Positions 40,076-50,216 of a DNA stretch of 64,000 bases are shown piece by piece; positions within the stretch are counted from its first letter, which is position 1, and every line of letters starts with the position of its first letter. The stretch spans positions 248,001 to 312,000 of the forward strand of contig NZ_PPGH01000037.1 in the NCBI RefSeq assembly GCF_002958735.1, read 5' to 3'. Source of the stretch: Chromatium okenii. Lineage in GTDB: Bacteria; Pseudomonadota; Gammaproteobacteria; Chromatiales; Chromatiaceae. The notes under the pieces are model-generated. The model searched no databases. It was not told the DNA's origin and saw only the letters and a program-made list of their open reading frames with translations. The position numbers and the translations under genes are program-made.

Positions 40076-40882
40076 TTATCTCTTTGAAAATGCGAAAAAT
40101 TGGCTGAAACCGCCGATGAGGGCGCTGAGAGCAATAAAGTGCAGAAATGGCGCGGCTTGTGGGTAGCCGCAATCGTTGATGAATAAGTTGATCGCGCAGA
40201 GCGTGGCAATTCCGGCAACGCTGAAATGCACCGCGAGCCAGCTTGCCGGTTGCGGCCAGCGTTGCGCCAGCCAACAGCCCAACCACGCGGCCAGCGTTCC
40301 GCCCAGCAATCCCGCTGCGACATCAACCGGCCAATGCACACCGACGGCGATGCGGCTCATGCCGATCAACACCGCGATCAGCAACAGCAGAATGCGCCAT
40401 TCGCTGAGGCGAGCGTGGGCGATGAACACGCCGCACAACACGGCTGCCGTGACGCTGTGACCGGAGGGAAAGCTGGCGCGGCGATGAATCGAACCGATGA
40501 GATTGAACGCATCGCTGGCGAGTACGGCGGGCGGGCGAGCAGCATCAACCAGTTCTTTCAGACCTCGGCTGTAGAGTGCGCCGAGGATTGCTGCCAGCAC
40601 CAAACTCCACAGTAAACGCGGATAACGCCATGAAAATAAAAGCGTTAAAATGACGGCGACGCGCTCATCACCCAGCACCGTGAGCCATTGCCAGCACCAC
40701 GCCGGATAACTCGCTGCCCAACTGTTGACGGTTAAAAAGCCAGCGTGATAACCGCCACTGAGCCAGAGACTGACGGCGATGCTGGCGCAGATCAGCGCGA
40801 AACCGAGCAGCCAACGCGCTCCCGGTAAGGTGGATGGCGGCGCTGTAGCGACTCGTTCCCGCCAAGCACGAACGTTGTTCAC
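40076..40882 (-). CDS. PAP2-family membrane phosphatase
   Basis: The 268 residues have about six hydrophobic segments. The three phosphatase motifs are K-x6-RP (KELVDAARPP), PSGH (ASFPSGHSVTAA) and SR-x5-H-x3-D (SRIAVGVHWPVDVAAG). Relatives dephosphorylate undecaprenyl pyrophosphate, lipid A or phosphatidic acid at the outer membrane-facing side of the inner membrane. It overlaps the ArnT-like gene by 4 nt (ATGA), suggesting a shared role in envelope lipid modification. The exact substrate is unknown. Confidence 0.88.
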   Translation of the reverse strand: MNNVRAWRERVATAPPSTLPGARWLLGFALICASIAVSLWLSGGYHAGFLTVNSWAASYPAWCWQWLTVLGDERVAVILTLLFSWRYPRLLWSLVLAAILGALYSRGLKELVDAARPPAVLASDAFNLIGSIHRRASFPSGHSVTAAVLCGVFIAHARLSEWRILLLLIAVLIGMSRIAVGVHWPVDVAAGLLGGTLAAWLGCWLAQRWPQPASWLAVHFSVAGIATLCAINLFINDCGYPQAAPFLHFIALSALIGGFSQFFAFSKR

Positions 40883-42543
40883 CGCAGCCGCACCAGCGCC
40901 ACTGCGCCGCGTTGATAAACCATTTCCTGTTGTAAATCAGGATGATCGCGGATCAACAGCGGCAATTTGTCCAAACGCAGCAGCACCAAATCACCAGCTT
41001 GCGGCGGACGCTGGGGCGTGATGGCGTCGCGGTACACGCTGAAACTCGGCAGCGAAGTGCGATAGGAAACAGTCGGTAAATCAAGCTGTTTGGCGATTAA
41101 CGCTGCTTCCTTGACCGGCGCTTGCAACACCTCAAACACTCGGGGCACCACGAATCCGTAAACCACCACCGTTTGCACCAGTCCCGCAAAAATTAGCCGT
41201 TGCCACAGCGGCGGCGTTGACCAGCGCAGCAGCGCCACGGTGAGCAGCAGCCCGGCGAGTGCAGCGATTCCATAATGCACATCAAGCACTTGCCGACTCG
41301 CGCCGAGCAGCGCGGCGGTGTGCGGTTGCAGCGTCAACAGTTCGCGCACATCTGCCGAGGGACTGGTGGCGATGCCATACGCGATATGAATTGCGGCATC
41401 AAGCAATAGTGGCAGCGCCACTAAGAATGCAAAAAGTGCAAGCGGTGGAATAAATGCGAGCCAGCGATTCGTTAATACTGCGCGATGTTTTGCCATTAAA
41501 ATAAACAGCGGCACTGCGCCATATAACAGGTAATGCGGCAATTGCGTTGCTGAAAAAGAAAAGAACACGAATACTGTGATAAACCATATCCATAAAAAGC
41601 GTTCGAGCAGGTCTGACCATGCTGTATTTAATGTTTTGAACAGATTGAGAAACCAGCCGCTAAATGGTAATAACATCAGCGGCAGCATGACCAAATAATA
41701 GCCGGGGAAACCGCTGTGATTATGAATTGGCGCATCAAAACGACCGAGATTGTGATGCAGGAAAAAGCTCTGGAAAAAACCCACGCCGTCTTCTAAATAA
41801 ATCGCCAGATACCAAGGACCAGCAACCAATAGAAAAATCACCCAGCCCAGCGGATAAAAAACCGCTTTTAACCACTGCAAAATCATTTGCCAGCGCAGCG
41901 TTGACAGCGCAAATAACAGACTCACCACCAATGGAAAAAATACTGCAACCGGGCCTTTGGTTAAAAATCCCAGCGCCATCCACAAATACGCTTGCAATAA
42001 ATAACGCCGATTCGCTGGCGCGTCGGGTTCTAAAAAATAGCGGTAAATCTCAAAGAAAGTGAGCGCGATTAACAGGTTAAGTAGCGCGTCAGCGACGGCA
42101 GCTTTGGCAATCAGCGACACTTGCAGCGCCAGCACCAGCGTCAATCCGGCAACCACGGCAGTTGGTGCGTCAAGCCGTTTGCGCACAAATCCCCACAGCG
42201 CCAGCACCCATAAACTCGCGGCTAGTGCCGACGGCAAACGCAGCGCAAATTCATTAAAACCAAATGCTTGGGTTGATACCGCTTGCAGCCAGTAAATCAG
42301 CACCGGCTTGTCGTAACGCGGTTCGCCGTCGCGGTGCGGCGTGATGATGTTGCCGGTATCAAGCATTTCGCGGGTGGCTTCGGTAAACGCGCCTTCGTCA
42401 AGGTCATACAGCGGCACTGCGCCGAGTTGCCAGAAAAAACTCAACGCTACAACGAGCAACAGCAGCCACGGTGAAGTCAGCGTGGCGGTTAACACGTTGT
42501 GCCAAAACGTTGGTGGAGAAGATGAGAGTTCAGCGTTGCGCAT
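40879..42543 (-). CDS. ArnT-like glycosyltransferase (GT-C, PMT_2 family 39)
   Basis: This 554-residue polytopic membrane protein has the N-terminal PMT motif VPLYDLDEGAFTEATREML (catalytic acidic pair) followed by HRDGEPRYDKPVLIYW, and many transmembrane helices. A periplasmic C-terminal portion follows. ArnT-type enzymes move a sugar from undecaprenyl phosphate to lipid A or another acceptor. No arn genes for aminoarabinose synthesis are nearby, so the donor is open. It is coupled to the downstream PAP2 gene by a 4-nt overlap. Confidence 0.88.
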   Translation of the reverse strand: MRNAELSSSPPTFWHNVLTATLTSPWLLLLVVALSFFWQLGAVPLYDLDEGAFTEATREMLDTGNIITPHRDGEPRYDKPVLIYWLQAVSTQAFGFNEFALRLPSALAASLWVLALWGFVRKRLDAPTAVVAGLTLVLALQVSLIAKAAVADALLNLLIALTFFEIYRYFLEPDAPANRRYLLQAYLWMALGFLTKGPVAVFFPLVVSLLFALSTLRWQMILQWLKAVFYPLGWVIFLLVAGPWYLAIYLEDGVGFFQSFFLHHNLGRFDAPIHNHSGFPGYYLVMLPLMLLPFSGWFLNLFKTLNTAWSDLLERFLWIWFITVFVFFSFSATQLPHYLLYGAVPLFILMAKHRAVLTNRWLAFIPPLALFAFLVALPLLLDAAIHIAYGIATSPSADVRELLTLQPHTAALLGASRQVLDVHYGIAALAGLLLTVALLRWSTPPLWQRLIFAGLVQTVVVYGFVVPRVFEVLQAPVKEAALIAKQLDLPTVSYRTSLPSFSVYRDAITPQRPPQAGDLVLLRLDKLPLLIRDHPDLQQEMVYQRGAVALVRLR

Positions 42544-42612
42544 GGATTGCTCTGGATGTGAGTGAAAACGACGCTGCTAGTGTCGAATAGATTGCGCAAT
42601 TTAGAAACAGAA

Positions 42613-42650
42613 AACGGCGCGATTTGCGCCGTTGCAGACACAAAAAAAGC
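42613..42650 (-). terminator. Hairpin and partial copy of the terminator-tail sequence
   Basis: An 8-bp stem aacggcgc/gcgccgtt (42613-42633) is followed by cagacacaaaaaaagc (42635-42650). The latter equals the conserved tail TTTTTTTGTGTCTG of the three 4.8-7.1 kb cassettes but lacks their GC palindrome. Confidence 0.5.
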
Positions 42651-42693
42651 TCTTCATGATGCGCATTCATAAACCATTATTCCACACAGCAAA

Positions 42694-42714
42694 ACGGGGG
42701 CATTGCGCCCCCGT
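42694..42714 (-). terminator. Intrinsic terminator of the peroxiredoxin-glutaredoxin gene
   Basis: The stem acgggggc (42694-42701)/gcccccgt (42707-42714) with a 5-nt loop and a short T-run on the minus-strand 3' side, ~55 bp past the stop at 42768. The rest of the 224-bp gap to the ArnT-like start shows no other feature. Confidence 0.75.
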
Positions 42715-42767
42715 ATTTCAACTTTTCAATCGCCTGTCGAATAGAGCGACTGCGCAGATTTTAAGCG

Positions 42768-43505
42768 TTAACCGCGAGCAGTTAACCATTCTTCCAATTT
42801 GTCGGAACCGCCGATCAATTGCCCATCAATAAAGATTTGTGGAACCGAAGTTGCATTCGCCACTGCGCGTAACGTTAAATCCGTGTAATCGCGGTTGAGC
42901 AACAGTTCTTCATACGCAATGCCAGCATCTTTCAATGCCGCTTTTGCCTTCGCACAGAATGGGCAACCGGGGCGCGTCATTACGGTCACACTCAATGGCT
43001 TGGGCGCGTCTGGCGCAAGATATTCCAACATCGTATCGGCATCGGAAACACCGTAGGGATCGCCGTCAACATCCGGTTCAATAAACATCTTGGCAATCAC
43101 GCCATCGCGCACCAGCATCGAATAGCGCCATGACCGCTTGCCGAAACCAATGGCATCTTTATCGACCAACATGCCCATGCCTTCGCTGAATTCGCCATTG
43201 CCATCAGGAATAAACGTCAGACCTTCGGCATGTTGCGTTTTCTGCCATTCATTCATCACAAACGTATCATTGACTGAAATGCAGATAATGTCGTCCACGC
43301 CATGCTGTTTAAATACCGGCAGCAATTGGTTATAACGCGGCACATGCGACGAGGAACAAGTTGGCGTGAATGCGCCGGGCAGCGAGAACACAATGACGGT
43401 TTTGCCCGCAAACAGGTCATTGGTCGTCACTTCAACCCATTCGTGACCGCTGCGCGTGTGAAAGGTGACGGCAGGAACTGGGTTTCCAGTAATATCTTCT
43501 AACAT
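42768..43505 (-). CDS. Hybrid peroxiredoxin-glutaredoxin (Prx5-Grx)
   Basis: The 245 residues join a Prx5-type peroxiredoxin (~1-165; peroxidatic C50 in PGAFTPTC) to a glutaredoxin (~172-245; C181-P-F-C184, and [15 protein letters not shown] for glutathione binding). The fusion reduces peroxides with glutathione and supplies its own glutaredoxin. The length matches the Haemophilus/Chromatium-type hybrids. It is divergent from lapB, with its own terminator, so it is probably monocistronic. Confidence 0.95.
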   Translation of the reverse strand: MLEDITGNPVPAVTFHTRSGHEWVEVTTNDLFAGKTVIVFSLPGAFTPTCSSSHVPRYNQLLPVFKQHGVDDIICISVNDTFVMNEWQKTQHAEGLTFIPDGNGEFSEGMGMLVDKDAIGFGKRSWRYSMLVRDGVIAKMFIEPDVDGDPYGVSDADTMLEYLAPDAPKPLSVTVMTRPGCPFCAKAKAALKDAGIAYEELLLNRDYTDLTLRAVANATSVPQIFIDGQLIGGSDKLEEWLTARG

Positions 43506-43725
43506 CTTGAAACTCCAAATGATTGATAACAGTTAGGTCAAACACTTTAACCGTCAGTGAATTGGTGACGATGGCGCAATTTTCAATCGCTGTAGTGTGT
43601 GGATTTTAGCGGTGGCGCATCCAATACACCCGTCCGGCGTTGTGAATCTGTATGATTCAACCATACGCGCAACCGTTAGCGGTGCGTCCCGCGTGTGTCC
43701 GGTGCAAAGATTGGAAGTTGCCGAC

Positions 43726-44925
43726 ATGATCGAGACACTTTTTTTATTACTGCCCATCGCCGCTGCATCAGGTTGGTGGCTTTCACGGCGCGATCTTCGT
43801 GCTAAGTTTGAGCGCGTCGGTCCAGCGCATCCCGATTTTCTGCGCGGTCTCAATTACTTACTGGAAGAGCAGCCAGATAAAGCGATTGACATGTTCCTCA
43901 AACTCACCGAAGTCGATAGCGAAACCGTCGAAACGCATCTGGCGCTCGGCAGTCTGTTTCGGCGACGTGGCGAAGTAGATCGCGCTATTCGCATTCATCA
44001 AAACCTCGTCGAACGGGCGCATCTCAGCACCGAACTGCGCGGTTATGCGCTCTTTGAACTCGCTCAGGATTACATGTGCGCTGGGTTTCTCGACCGCGCC
44101 GAAAAGCTGTTTCAAGAATTGGTCGATCGCGGTTTGCATCGGCAACGCGCCCTTCACGCGCTGCGCGATATTTACCAGCGCGAACGCGATTGGAGCCGCT
44201 GCATTGCTGTTGCCGAGCGTCTGCGCGTCCTCACTGGTCAAGTAATGACCACTGAAATCGCGCACTATCACTGCGAACTCGCCGAAGATGCCCAGCGCAA
44301 AGGCGACCGCGACACCGCACATCAGCAGTTGATGTTGGCGCAACGGGTTGATCCTAACTGTGTTCGCGCTGCCATGTTGGAAGGACGCACCGCGTTGACT
44401 GATGGCGATCCACAACGCGCAGTGACCCTGTTTTTGCGCGTCGCCGATCGTGGCGCAACTTATGTTGCGGAAATTCTGCCGGAATTGATTGAAGCATTGC
44501 GGCAACTGGGGCGCGAAGATGTGTTGAGTCTGCTGGAGGCGTTGGCACATCGTCATCCCAGCCCGCCGCTGATGCGCAGTCTCGCCGAAGTAGTCGCGCA
44601 AACGCGGGGCAATACCGCCGCGCTTGATCTGATGACTGCCTATCTCACGCAATATGCTGATTTATCAGTGCTGGAGCATTTGCTGGAGTTACAGGCGCAG
44701 GACGGCGCTGACCGCAAAACCCAGCATCGGCTACAAGTCGCACTAACGGTCACGCGCACTTTGCTGGCGCGGCAGCCGGTGTATCAATGCGAACATTGCG
44801 GCTTTCAAGCGCGGTCGCTGCATTGGCATTGTCCCAGTTGCAAATGCTGGGGAACCGTCGTGCCGGTGCAACCGGAAGCAATTGTTGCCGAATCTTCATC
44901 TTCAACGGAATCCTCGCCCCCGTGA
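43726..44925 (+). CDS. lapB: Lipopolysaccharide assembly protein LapB (YciM)
   Basis: The 399 residues from [20 protein letters not shown] comprise an N-terminal membrane anchor, about nine TPR units through residue ~355, and a C-terminal rubredoxin-like zinc knuckle (CEHCGF...CPSCKCWG). LapB presents LpxC to FtsH and so limits lipid A synthesis. The start at 43726 places the anchor at the N-terminus; upstream in-frame residues look non-coding. It overlaps pyrF (GTGA), the usual gammaproteobacterial order, but lapA is absent. Confidence 0.95.
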   Translation: MIETLFLLLPIAAASGWWLSRRDLRAKFERVGPAHPDFLRGLNYLLEEQPDKAIDMFLKLTEVDSETVETHLALGSLFRRRGEVDRAIRIHQNLVERAHLSTELRGYALFELAQDYMCAGFLDRAEKLFQELVDRGLHRQRALHALRDIYQRERDWSRCIAVAERLRVLTGQVMTTEIAHYHCELAEDAQRKGDRDTAHQQLMLAQRVDPNCVRAAMLEGRTALTDGDPQRAVTLFLRVADRGATYVAEILPELIEALRQLGREDVLSLLEALAHRHPSPPLMRSLAEVVAQTRGNTAALDLMTAYLTQYADLSVLEHLLELQAQDGADRKTQHRLQVALTVTRTLLARQPVYQCEHCGFQARSLHWHCPSCKCWGTVVPVQPEAIVAESSSSTESSPP

Positions 44926-45638
44926 CCTTTTCATCTCGCATCATCGTTGCCCTTGATTTCGCAGCTAAAACCCCGGCGCTGGCGCTGGTCGATCAGCTCG
45001 ATCCCGCCCGCTGTCGGCTGAAAGTCGGCAAGGAATTATTCACCCGCTGCGGCCCTGATTTGATTGAGGAACTGCATCGACGCGGATTTGCCGTGTTCCT
45101 TGATCTCAAATTTCATGACATCCCAAACACGGTTGCCGCTGCCTGCGACGCTGCCGCTGATCTCGGCGTGTGGATGGTCAACGTGCACATTTCCGGCGGA
45201 ACGCGAATGCTCGCCGCAGCACGAGAACAGTTGGATCGCCGCGCAACTCCGCCGCCGCTGTTGATCGGCGTCACCGTACTGACCAGTTTGACGGCAGACG
45301 ATTTGGCAGCGCTCGGTTGTCCCGGAGCGCCAGCCGAGCGAGTGCTGGCGCTGGCGCAACTCGGTCACGCGGCCGGATTGGATGGAATTGTGTGCTCGCC
45401 GTTGGAAGCAGCGGCAGTACGCGCTGCGCTGGGACGCGAATTTTTGCTGGTGACGCCGGGAGTGCGCCCGGCTGGCGCAGCAATTGGCGATCAACAGCGG
45501 ATAATGACGCCCGCGCAGGCAGTGGCGGCGGGTGCGGATTATTTGGTGATTGGGCGACCGATTACGCAAGCTGCCGAGCCATTGGCGGCGCTGGCGGCAA
45601 TTGAGCATGAACTGGCTGATTTTGATAACAAAATCTGA
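44922..45638 (+). CDS. pyrF: Orotidine 5'-phosphate decarboxylase
   Basis: This 238-residue TIM barrel has the catalytic D-x-K-x-x-D in [13 protein letters not shown], the N-terminal RIIVALDFA and the phosphate loop [10 protein letters not shown]. It makes UMP, the last step of pyrimidine synthesis. The start is a GTG at 44922 overlapping the lapB stop (GTGA), giving translational coupling. Longer readings would lie inside lapB. Confidence 0.95.
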   Translation: MTFSSRIIVALDFAAKTPALALVDQLDPARCRLKVGKELFTRCGPDLIEELHRRGFAVFLDLKFHDIPNTVAAACDAAADLGVWMVNVHISGGTRMLAAAREQLDRRATPPPLLIGVTVLTSLTADDLAALGCPGAPAERVLALAQLGHAAGLDGIVCSPLEAAAVRAALGREFLLVTPGVRPAGAAIGDQQRIMTPAQAVAAGADYLVIGRPITQAAEPLAALAAIEHELADFDNKI

Positions 45639-45664
45639 TTTTTAACTCACTTGAGAACGATTTA

Positions 45665-46549
45665 ATGATTAAAGTACGCAAAGCAGTATTTCCCGTTGCC
45701 GGTCTCGGCACTCGTTTCTTGCCGGCAACCAAAGCCAGCCCTAAAGAAATGCTGCCGATTGTTGATAAGCCGTTGATTCAATACGCTGCGGATGAGGCGG
45801 AAGAAGCTGGCGTCGATCAATTGATTTTCATCACCGGACGCAGCAAACGTTCGATTGAAGACCATTTTGATAAGGCTTACGAATTGGAAGCAGAATTGGA
45901 GCAGGCAGGGAAAACTGCGCTGCTAAAAATCGTGCGCGATGTGCTGCCGGAGTTCGCATCGTGCATTTACGTCCGCCAAGCCGAGGCAATGGGTTTGGGT
46001 CATGCAGTGCTGTGCGCCAAGCCGGTCGTTGGCAATGAGCCGTTTTTTGTGCTGCTCGCCGATGACTTAATCCGCACCAGCGGCAAGGGCGTCGTGGGAC
46101 AGATGGCCGATGTGTATGCGCAGCACGGTTGCAGCGTGTTGAGTGTGCAGGAAGTGCCGCACGAGGAAACGCATAAATACGGCATCGTGCAGGTGGAAAA
46201 GGGCGCAGACGGCATGATGCGCGTCGTTTCCATCGTGGAAAAACCTGCGCCAGCCGATGCGCCATCAAATCTCGCCGTGGTCGGGCGTTATTTATTGACA
46301 CCGCGCATTTTTGAAAAACTCGAAAACATCGGCGAAGGCAGCGGTGGCGAAATTCAGCTCACCGATGGCATTTCTGATCTGCTCGCCGATGAGCCAATTA
46401 TCGCGTATCCCTTTGAAGGAAAACGCTATGACTGCGGCAGCAAGCTCGGTTATTTGGAAGCCACAGTGGAATTCGGGCTGGCGCATCCTGAATTGGGCGA
46501 ACGCTTTGCGGCGTATCTCCGCGCTTTCCGCCAAGACGCTGGTTATTGA
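45665..46549 (+). CDS. galU: UTP--glucose-1-phosphate uridylyltransferase
   Basis: This 294-residue nucleotidyltransferase begins with the GalU signature [20 protein letters not shown]. It continues with the uridine-binding [11 protein letters not shown] and the sugar-binding [11 protein letters not shown] and [11 protein letters not shown] segments. It makes UDP-glucose for envelope polysaccharides. It lies 26 bp after pyrF and 12 bp before ruvA, so it is probably in the same transcript. Confidence 0.96.
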   Translation: MIKVRKAVFPVAGLGTRFLPATKASPKEMLPIVDKPLIQYAADEAEEAGVDQLIFITGRSKRSIEDHFDKAYELEAELEQAGKTALLKIVRDVLPEFASCIYVRQAEAMGLGHAVLCAKPVVGNEPFFVLLADDLIRTSGKGVVGQMADVYAQHGCSVLSVQEVPHEETHKYGIVQVEKGADGMMRVVSIVEKPAPADAPSNLAVVGRYLLTPRIFEKLENIGEGSGGEIQLTDGISDLLADEPIIAYPFEGKRYDCGSKLGYLEATVEFGLAHPELGERFAAYLRAFRQDAGY

Positions 46550-46561
46550 GCAACTGACGAC

Positions 46562-47164
46562 ATGATTGGGCAACTGCGCGGCAATCTTCTCGCCACCCAA
46601 CCACCGCAACTGCTGCTTGATGTGAGCGGTGTTGGTTACGAAGTGGAACTGCCGCTCTCAGCATTTGCGCAGTTGCCCGCGCTGGGCGAACCACTCACGC
46701 TGATCACGCATCTGGTTGTTCGTGATGACGCGCATTTGCTGTATGGCTTTTTGCACGCGCACGACCGGCTGCTGTTTCGCGCACTGCTGAAAGTCACCGG
46801 CGTGGGCGCACGGCTGGCGCTGGAGATTTTGGGCGCGATGGACGCGGGTCAATTTGCGCACTGCGTGGCGCAGGATGACGTGACCGCGCTGATGCGCATT
46901 CCCGGCATCGGCAAGAAAACCGCGCAGCGCCTCATCATGGAAATGCGCGACCGGCTCGCTGGGCTGAGTGCTGGCGTGATTCCAGCGAATACTGCGCCAG
47001 CGATGAATACGCGGGAGCTGGCGCTTAACGATGCAATCAGTGCGTTGCTGGCGCTGGGTTATCGTCCGCCCGATGCCAATCGCATGGCGCGAGCAGTTGA
47101 TGATGGTACGAATACAACTGAGGAGATCATTCGGGCGGCGCTGCGCCAAATACCCAATTCTTGA
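46562..47164 (+). CDS. ruvA: Holliday junction branch migration protein RuvA
   Basis: The 200 residues have an N-terminal OB fold (MIGQLRGNLLATQ), two helix-hairpin-helix motifs (LKVTGVGARLALEIL and IPGIGKKTAQRLIMEM) and a C-terminal UBA-like domain that contacts RuvB. The tetramer clamps Holliday junctions. Normally ruvB follows; here a broken restriction-modification gene begins 34 bp later, so the ruv cluster is split. Confidence 0.96.
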   Translation: MIGQLRGNLLATQPPQLLLDVSGVGYEVELPLSAFAQLPALGEPLTLITHLVVRDDAHLLYGFLHAHDRLLFRALLKVTGVGARLALEILGAMDAGQFAHCVAQDDVTALMRIPGIGKKTAQRLIMEMRDRLAGLSAGVIPANTAPAMNTRELALNDAISALLALGYRPPDANRMARAVDDGTNTTEEIIRAALRQIPNS

Positions 47165-47198
47165 GCAATACGTTATTGTCGTTTTATTTGGAAATTCT

Positions 47199-49426
47199 AT
47201 GAATAATCAATTGTTTCAAGATTTTGATTTTGCTCAATTGCATTCGCCAGATTTCAAAGAAGACAGTGTACGCGAAGTATTGATTTTACCCATTTTAACG
47301 CAGCTCGGTTATGGGCAAACGCAGATTATCCGCAGCAAAAGTTTATTACATCCCTTTCTGACAGTTGGCAGTAAAAGCAGCAAAAAACGTCCGATTACCT
47401 TAATTCCTGATTATCTATTGAAAGTCGAAAATAGTCACGCGTGGGTATTAGATGCCAAAGCACCGCATCAACACATTCAATCTGGCGATCATGTCGCACA
47501 GTTTTTTCTTATAGCATTCATCCTGAAGTACGCAGCAAGTTTTTTGCGTTATGTAATGGCTGGGCATTTGCTTTATTTCGCCAAGACACGCCAGAGCCAA
47601 TTTTATATTTTGAACTAGCGAAAATTGCGCACTATTGGGAAGAATTATCCGCTTATTTATCGCCGAGTTCGTTTCAAACGGGTAAGGTTTTAACTTATAT
47701 CACGCCGAAAAAAGCGGTTAAAAGTGCGCCGTTTGATTATTTGGATCGTCCGTTATTGAAGAAATTGTGGTTAAAAAACGGGCAGCGAAACGTCATTTCG
47801 GTGTACATGGTTATTTTACCAAACAAGCATGGAACGTCGTTCATGAATATATTAATTTTTCACAAGCTGGCGATGTAGTTTTAGACCCTTTTGGCGGCAG
47901 CGGTGTGACTGCCGTTGAAGCCATGATGTTAGATCGACAAGCGATTCATTTAGATTTGAATCCAATGTCTACTTTTTTAATTGATGCGCTCACCAGCCCA
48001 GTTGATCTTATTGATTTACAGTGCAGTTTTGAACGAATTAAAACGGCATATCTGGAGCGAACCTAAAACTGAGGAAGCCATTGAAAAGGCGTTAAAGCAC
48101 TATGCGTATCCTAAAGATTTTGTGTTACCAAAAGGTTCAGATGTCAAGGTTGTACAGGATTTATTTAGCAAAAAACAGTTGGCGCAACTCGGATTTTTGA
48201 AACATTTAATTACAAAGAAACCAACAAAAATGTTCTGAAAGCATTATTGTTGGCGTTTTCAAGCACGATAAATAAAATTAATCTGACTTATCATAGTTCA
48301 ACCTATACTAAGGAAAACGCAGGTGATAGTAGTCCCATGCGCTACTATCGTTACAGAATCGCTCCAAAAGGTGTTGATTTAGATTTGATGAAAACTTATG
48401 AAAAAAAGATTTCAGCAATTCTTAATGCCAAGCGAGAAATAGCGCACAAAATAAATGATAAAACTATAGATCAGTTGCAGATTATTCGCGGCACAGCAAC
48501 CGATTTATCGTTCTTAAAAAAAGAAAGTGTGGATTATATTTACACTGATCCGCCGTATGGCAAAAAGATTCCGTATCTTGATTTGTCGGTCATGTGGAAT
48601 GCGTGGTTAGATTTACCCGTAACCGAGCAGGATTATAGTTTAGAAGCCATTGAAGGTGGCGAACATGAGAAAAGCAAAGCGGATTACAACGCTTTGATTG
48701 CAAAAAGTATTGAAGAAATGTATCGCGTATTGAAATTTGATCGCTGGATGTCATTTGTGTTTGCGCACAAAGACCCAGAATTTTGGCATTTGATTATTGA
48801 TACTGCGAACGCTGCGGTTTTGAATACGCCGGTGCAGTCGCGCAAAAGAACGGACAAACCAGTTTTAAGAAACGGCAAAATCCATTTACAGTTTTATCCG
48901 GTCAGTTAATTATTAATTTTAGAAAGGTGCGCAAACCTAAATATATTATGAAAGCCAGTTTGGGCATGGATATGGTGAAATTGTCATGCAGACAATTGAA
49001 GGCGTGATTGCCAAATATAACGGCGCATCATTAGAACAAATCAACGACGAATTAATTATTAAAGGTTTGAGCTGGGCTTTTTGATTTACTGAAAAAAGAG
49101 TATTCTGATTTAACGCCGTTGCTGCTCGATATGTTTGATTATGAAAGGAAACCGAGTTATTCAGCATCAAACAAGACAAGCAATTCAAAACGCATGTCGA
49201 TCTGAAATTACGTGTTCGTTATTATTTAATCTCTTATTTGCGGCGCATGGAGCGCGAAAAGAAAACAGCGGAATTTGATGAAATTGTGTTAGCGATGATG
49301 CCATTATTGAAAAACGGAACCACGCCAGAAGCGCAAACGATTTTAAGTGTATTAGAAGATATTGCTTATCGTATTGGCGAGGGCTGGCGCTTAACAGCAG
49401 AAGGACAGGCAGCTTTTGATCTTTAG
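47199..49426 (+). pseudogene. Restriction-modification fusion gene with multiple frameshifts
   Basis: Segments in three frames join into one protein. An HsdR-like N-terminal nuclease region comes first (IPDYLL...WVLDAKAP, a PD-x-DxK pattern). A DNA methylase follows with motif I VLDPFGGSGVTAVEA (~47880) and motif IV YTDPPYG (~48540). The C-terminal tail (DLKLRVRYYLISYLRRMERE...) ends at 49426. Frame changes are needed near 47506, 47750, 48050, 48205, 48955, 49070 and 49155. The start is at 47199 (MNNQLFQDFDF). It lies directly after ruvA. The damage may be real decay or sequencing indels. Confidence 0.82.
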
Positions 49427-49475
49427 AATGAAAATCCCGCTCGCTGGTGAATCGCTGCGGGATGTTGTGAATCAA

Positions 49476-50201
49476 TTAAACAGTTAATCCGCGCAATACC
49501 AAATCTTCAATTTCAATAAATGGTTGTGAAAACGCTGCTCGCAAACGCGGCGCATCACCGCCGGTCAATAATATCCGCACCGTCGCCCCCGTTTCTGCTG
49601 CCAACCGCTCGGCTAATCGCTCCGCCAACGCCGCAATCGCTTGAACACTGCCCGCTGCGACTGCTGCCGTCGTGTCATTCGCCCACAGCATTCCGCACGG
49701 CTCGATTTCGATGCGCGGAATCTGCGTTCCCGCCAGCAAACTCGTCCGCATCATCTCCAGCCCCGGCACGATCAATCCGCCCAAATGTCGCCCGTCTGCC
49801 AGCAACAGATCAAAGGTCGCAGCGGTTCCGGCATCGACAATCAGCGTCGGCGCAGCAGTCGGGTTGTCCACATGTGCCGCGAGCAGCGCCAGCCACCGAT
49901 CCACGCCAAAACGCGACGGTTCGGCGTAAGCAATCCGCACTCCGGCATATTCGGCGCGAGTGCTGACAAACTCCGGTGCCAATCCCCAATACGCTTGCGT
50001 CACCCGACCGAGCGCCTCCGCCACTGCAGCGCCACCGACATTGCTCGCCACGATTCGCGTCGGCGCAGGCAGCGTTTCCCACGCCGCGAGCACATCCAAC
50101 GGAATCGCGTTGCCGTGTCGCGCAATTTGCACTGCGCCGAGTTGTGCGCCGTCGTGCACTGCCCAGCGTAAATTGGTGTTGCCAATATCCAGTAACAGCA
50201 T
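49476..50201 (-). CDS. coaX: Type III pantothenate kinase
   Basis: This 241-residue ASKHA-fold kinase begins MLLLDIGNTNLRWAV (phosphate-1 motif). It has GVDRWLALLAAH, LIVDAGTAATFDLL (phosphate-2) and GGLIVPGLEMMRTSL. It starts CoA synthesis by phosphorylating pantothenate and needs a monovalent cation. It lies 15 bp after menC on the same strand; coaE of the same pathway is 5 kb away. The frame is intact. Confidence 0.95.
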   Translation of the reverse strand: MLLLDIGNTNLRWAVHDGAQLGAVQIARHGNAIPLDVLAAWETLPAPTRIVASNVGGAAVAEALGRVTQAYWGLAPEFVSTRAEYAGVRIAYAEPSRFGVDRWLALLAAHVDNPTAAPTLIVDAGTAATFDLLLADGRHLGGLIVPGLEMMRTSLLAGTQIPRIEIEPCGMLWANDTTAAVAAGSVQAIAALAERLAERLAAETGATVRILLTGGDAPRLRAAFSQPFIEIEDLVLRGLTV

Positions 50202-50216
50202 AAAAGCTCCTGATAT

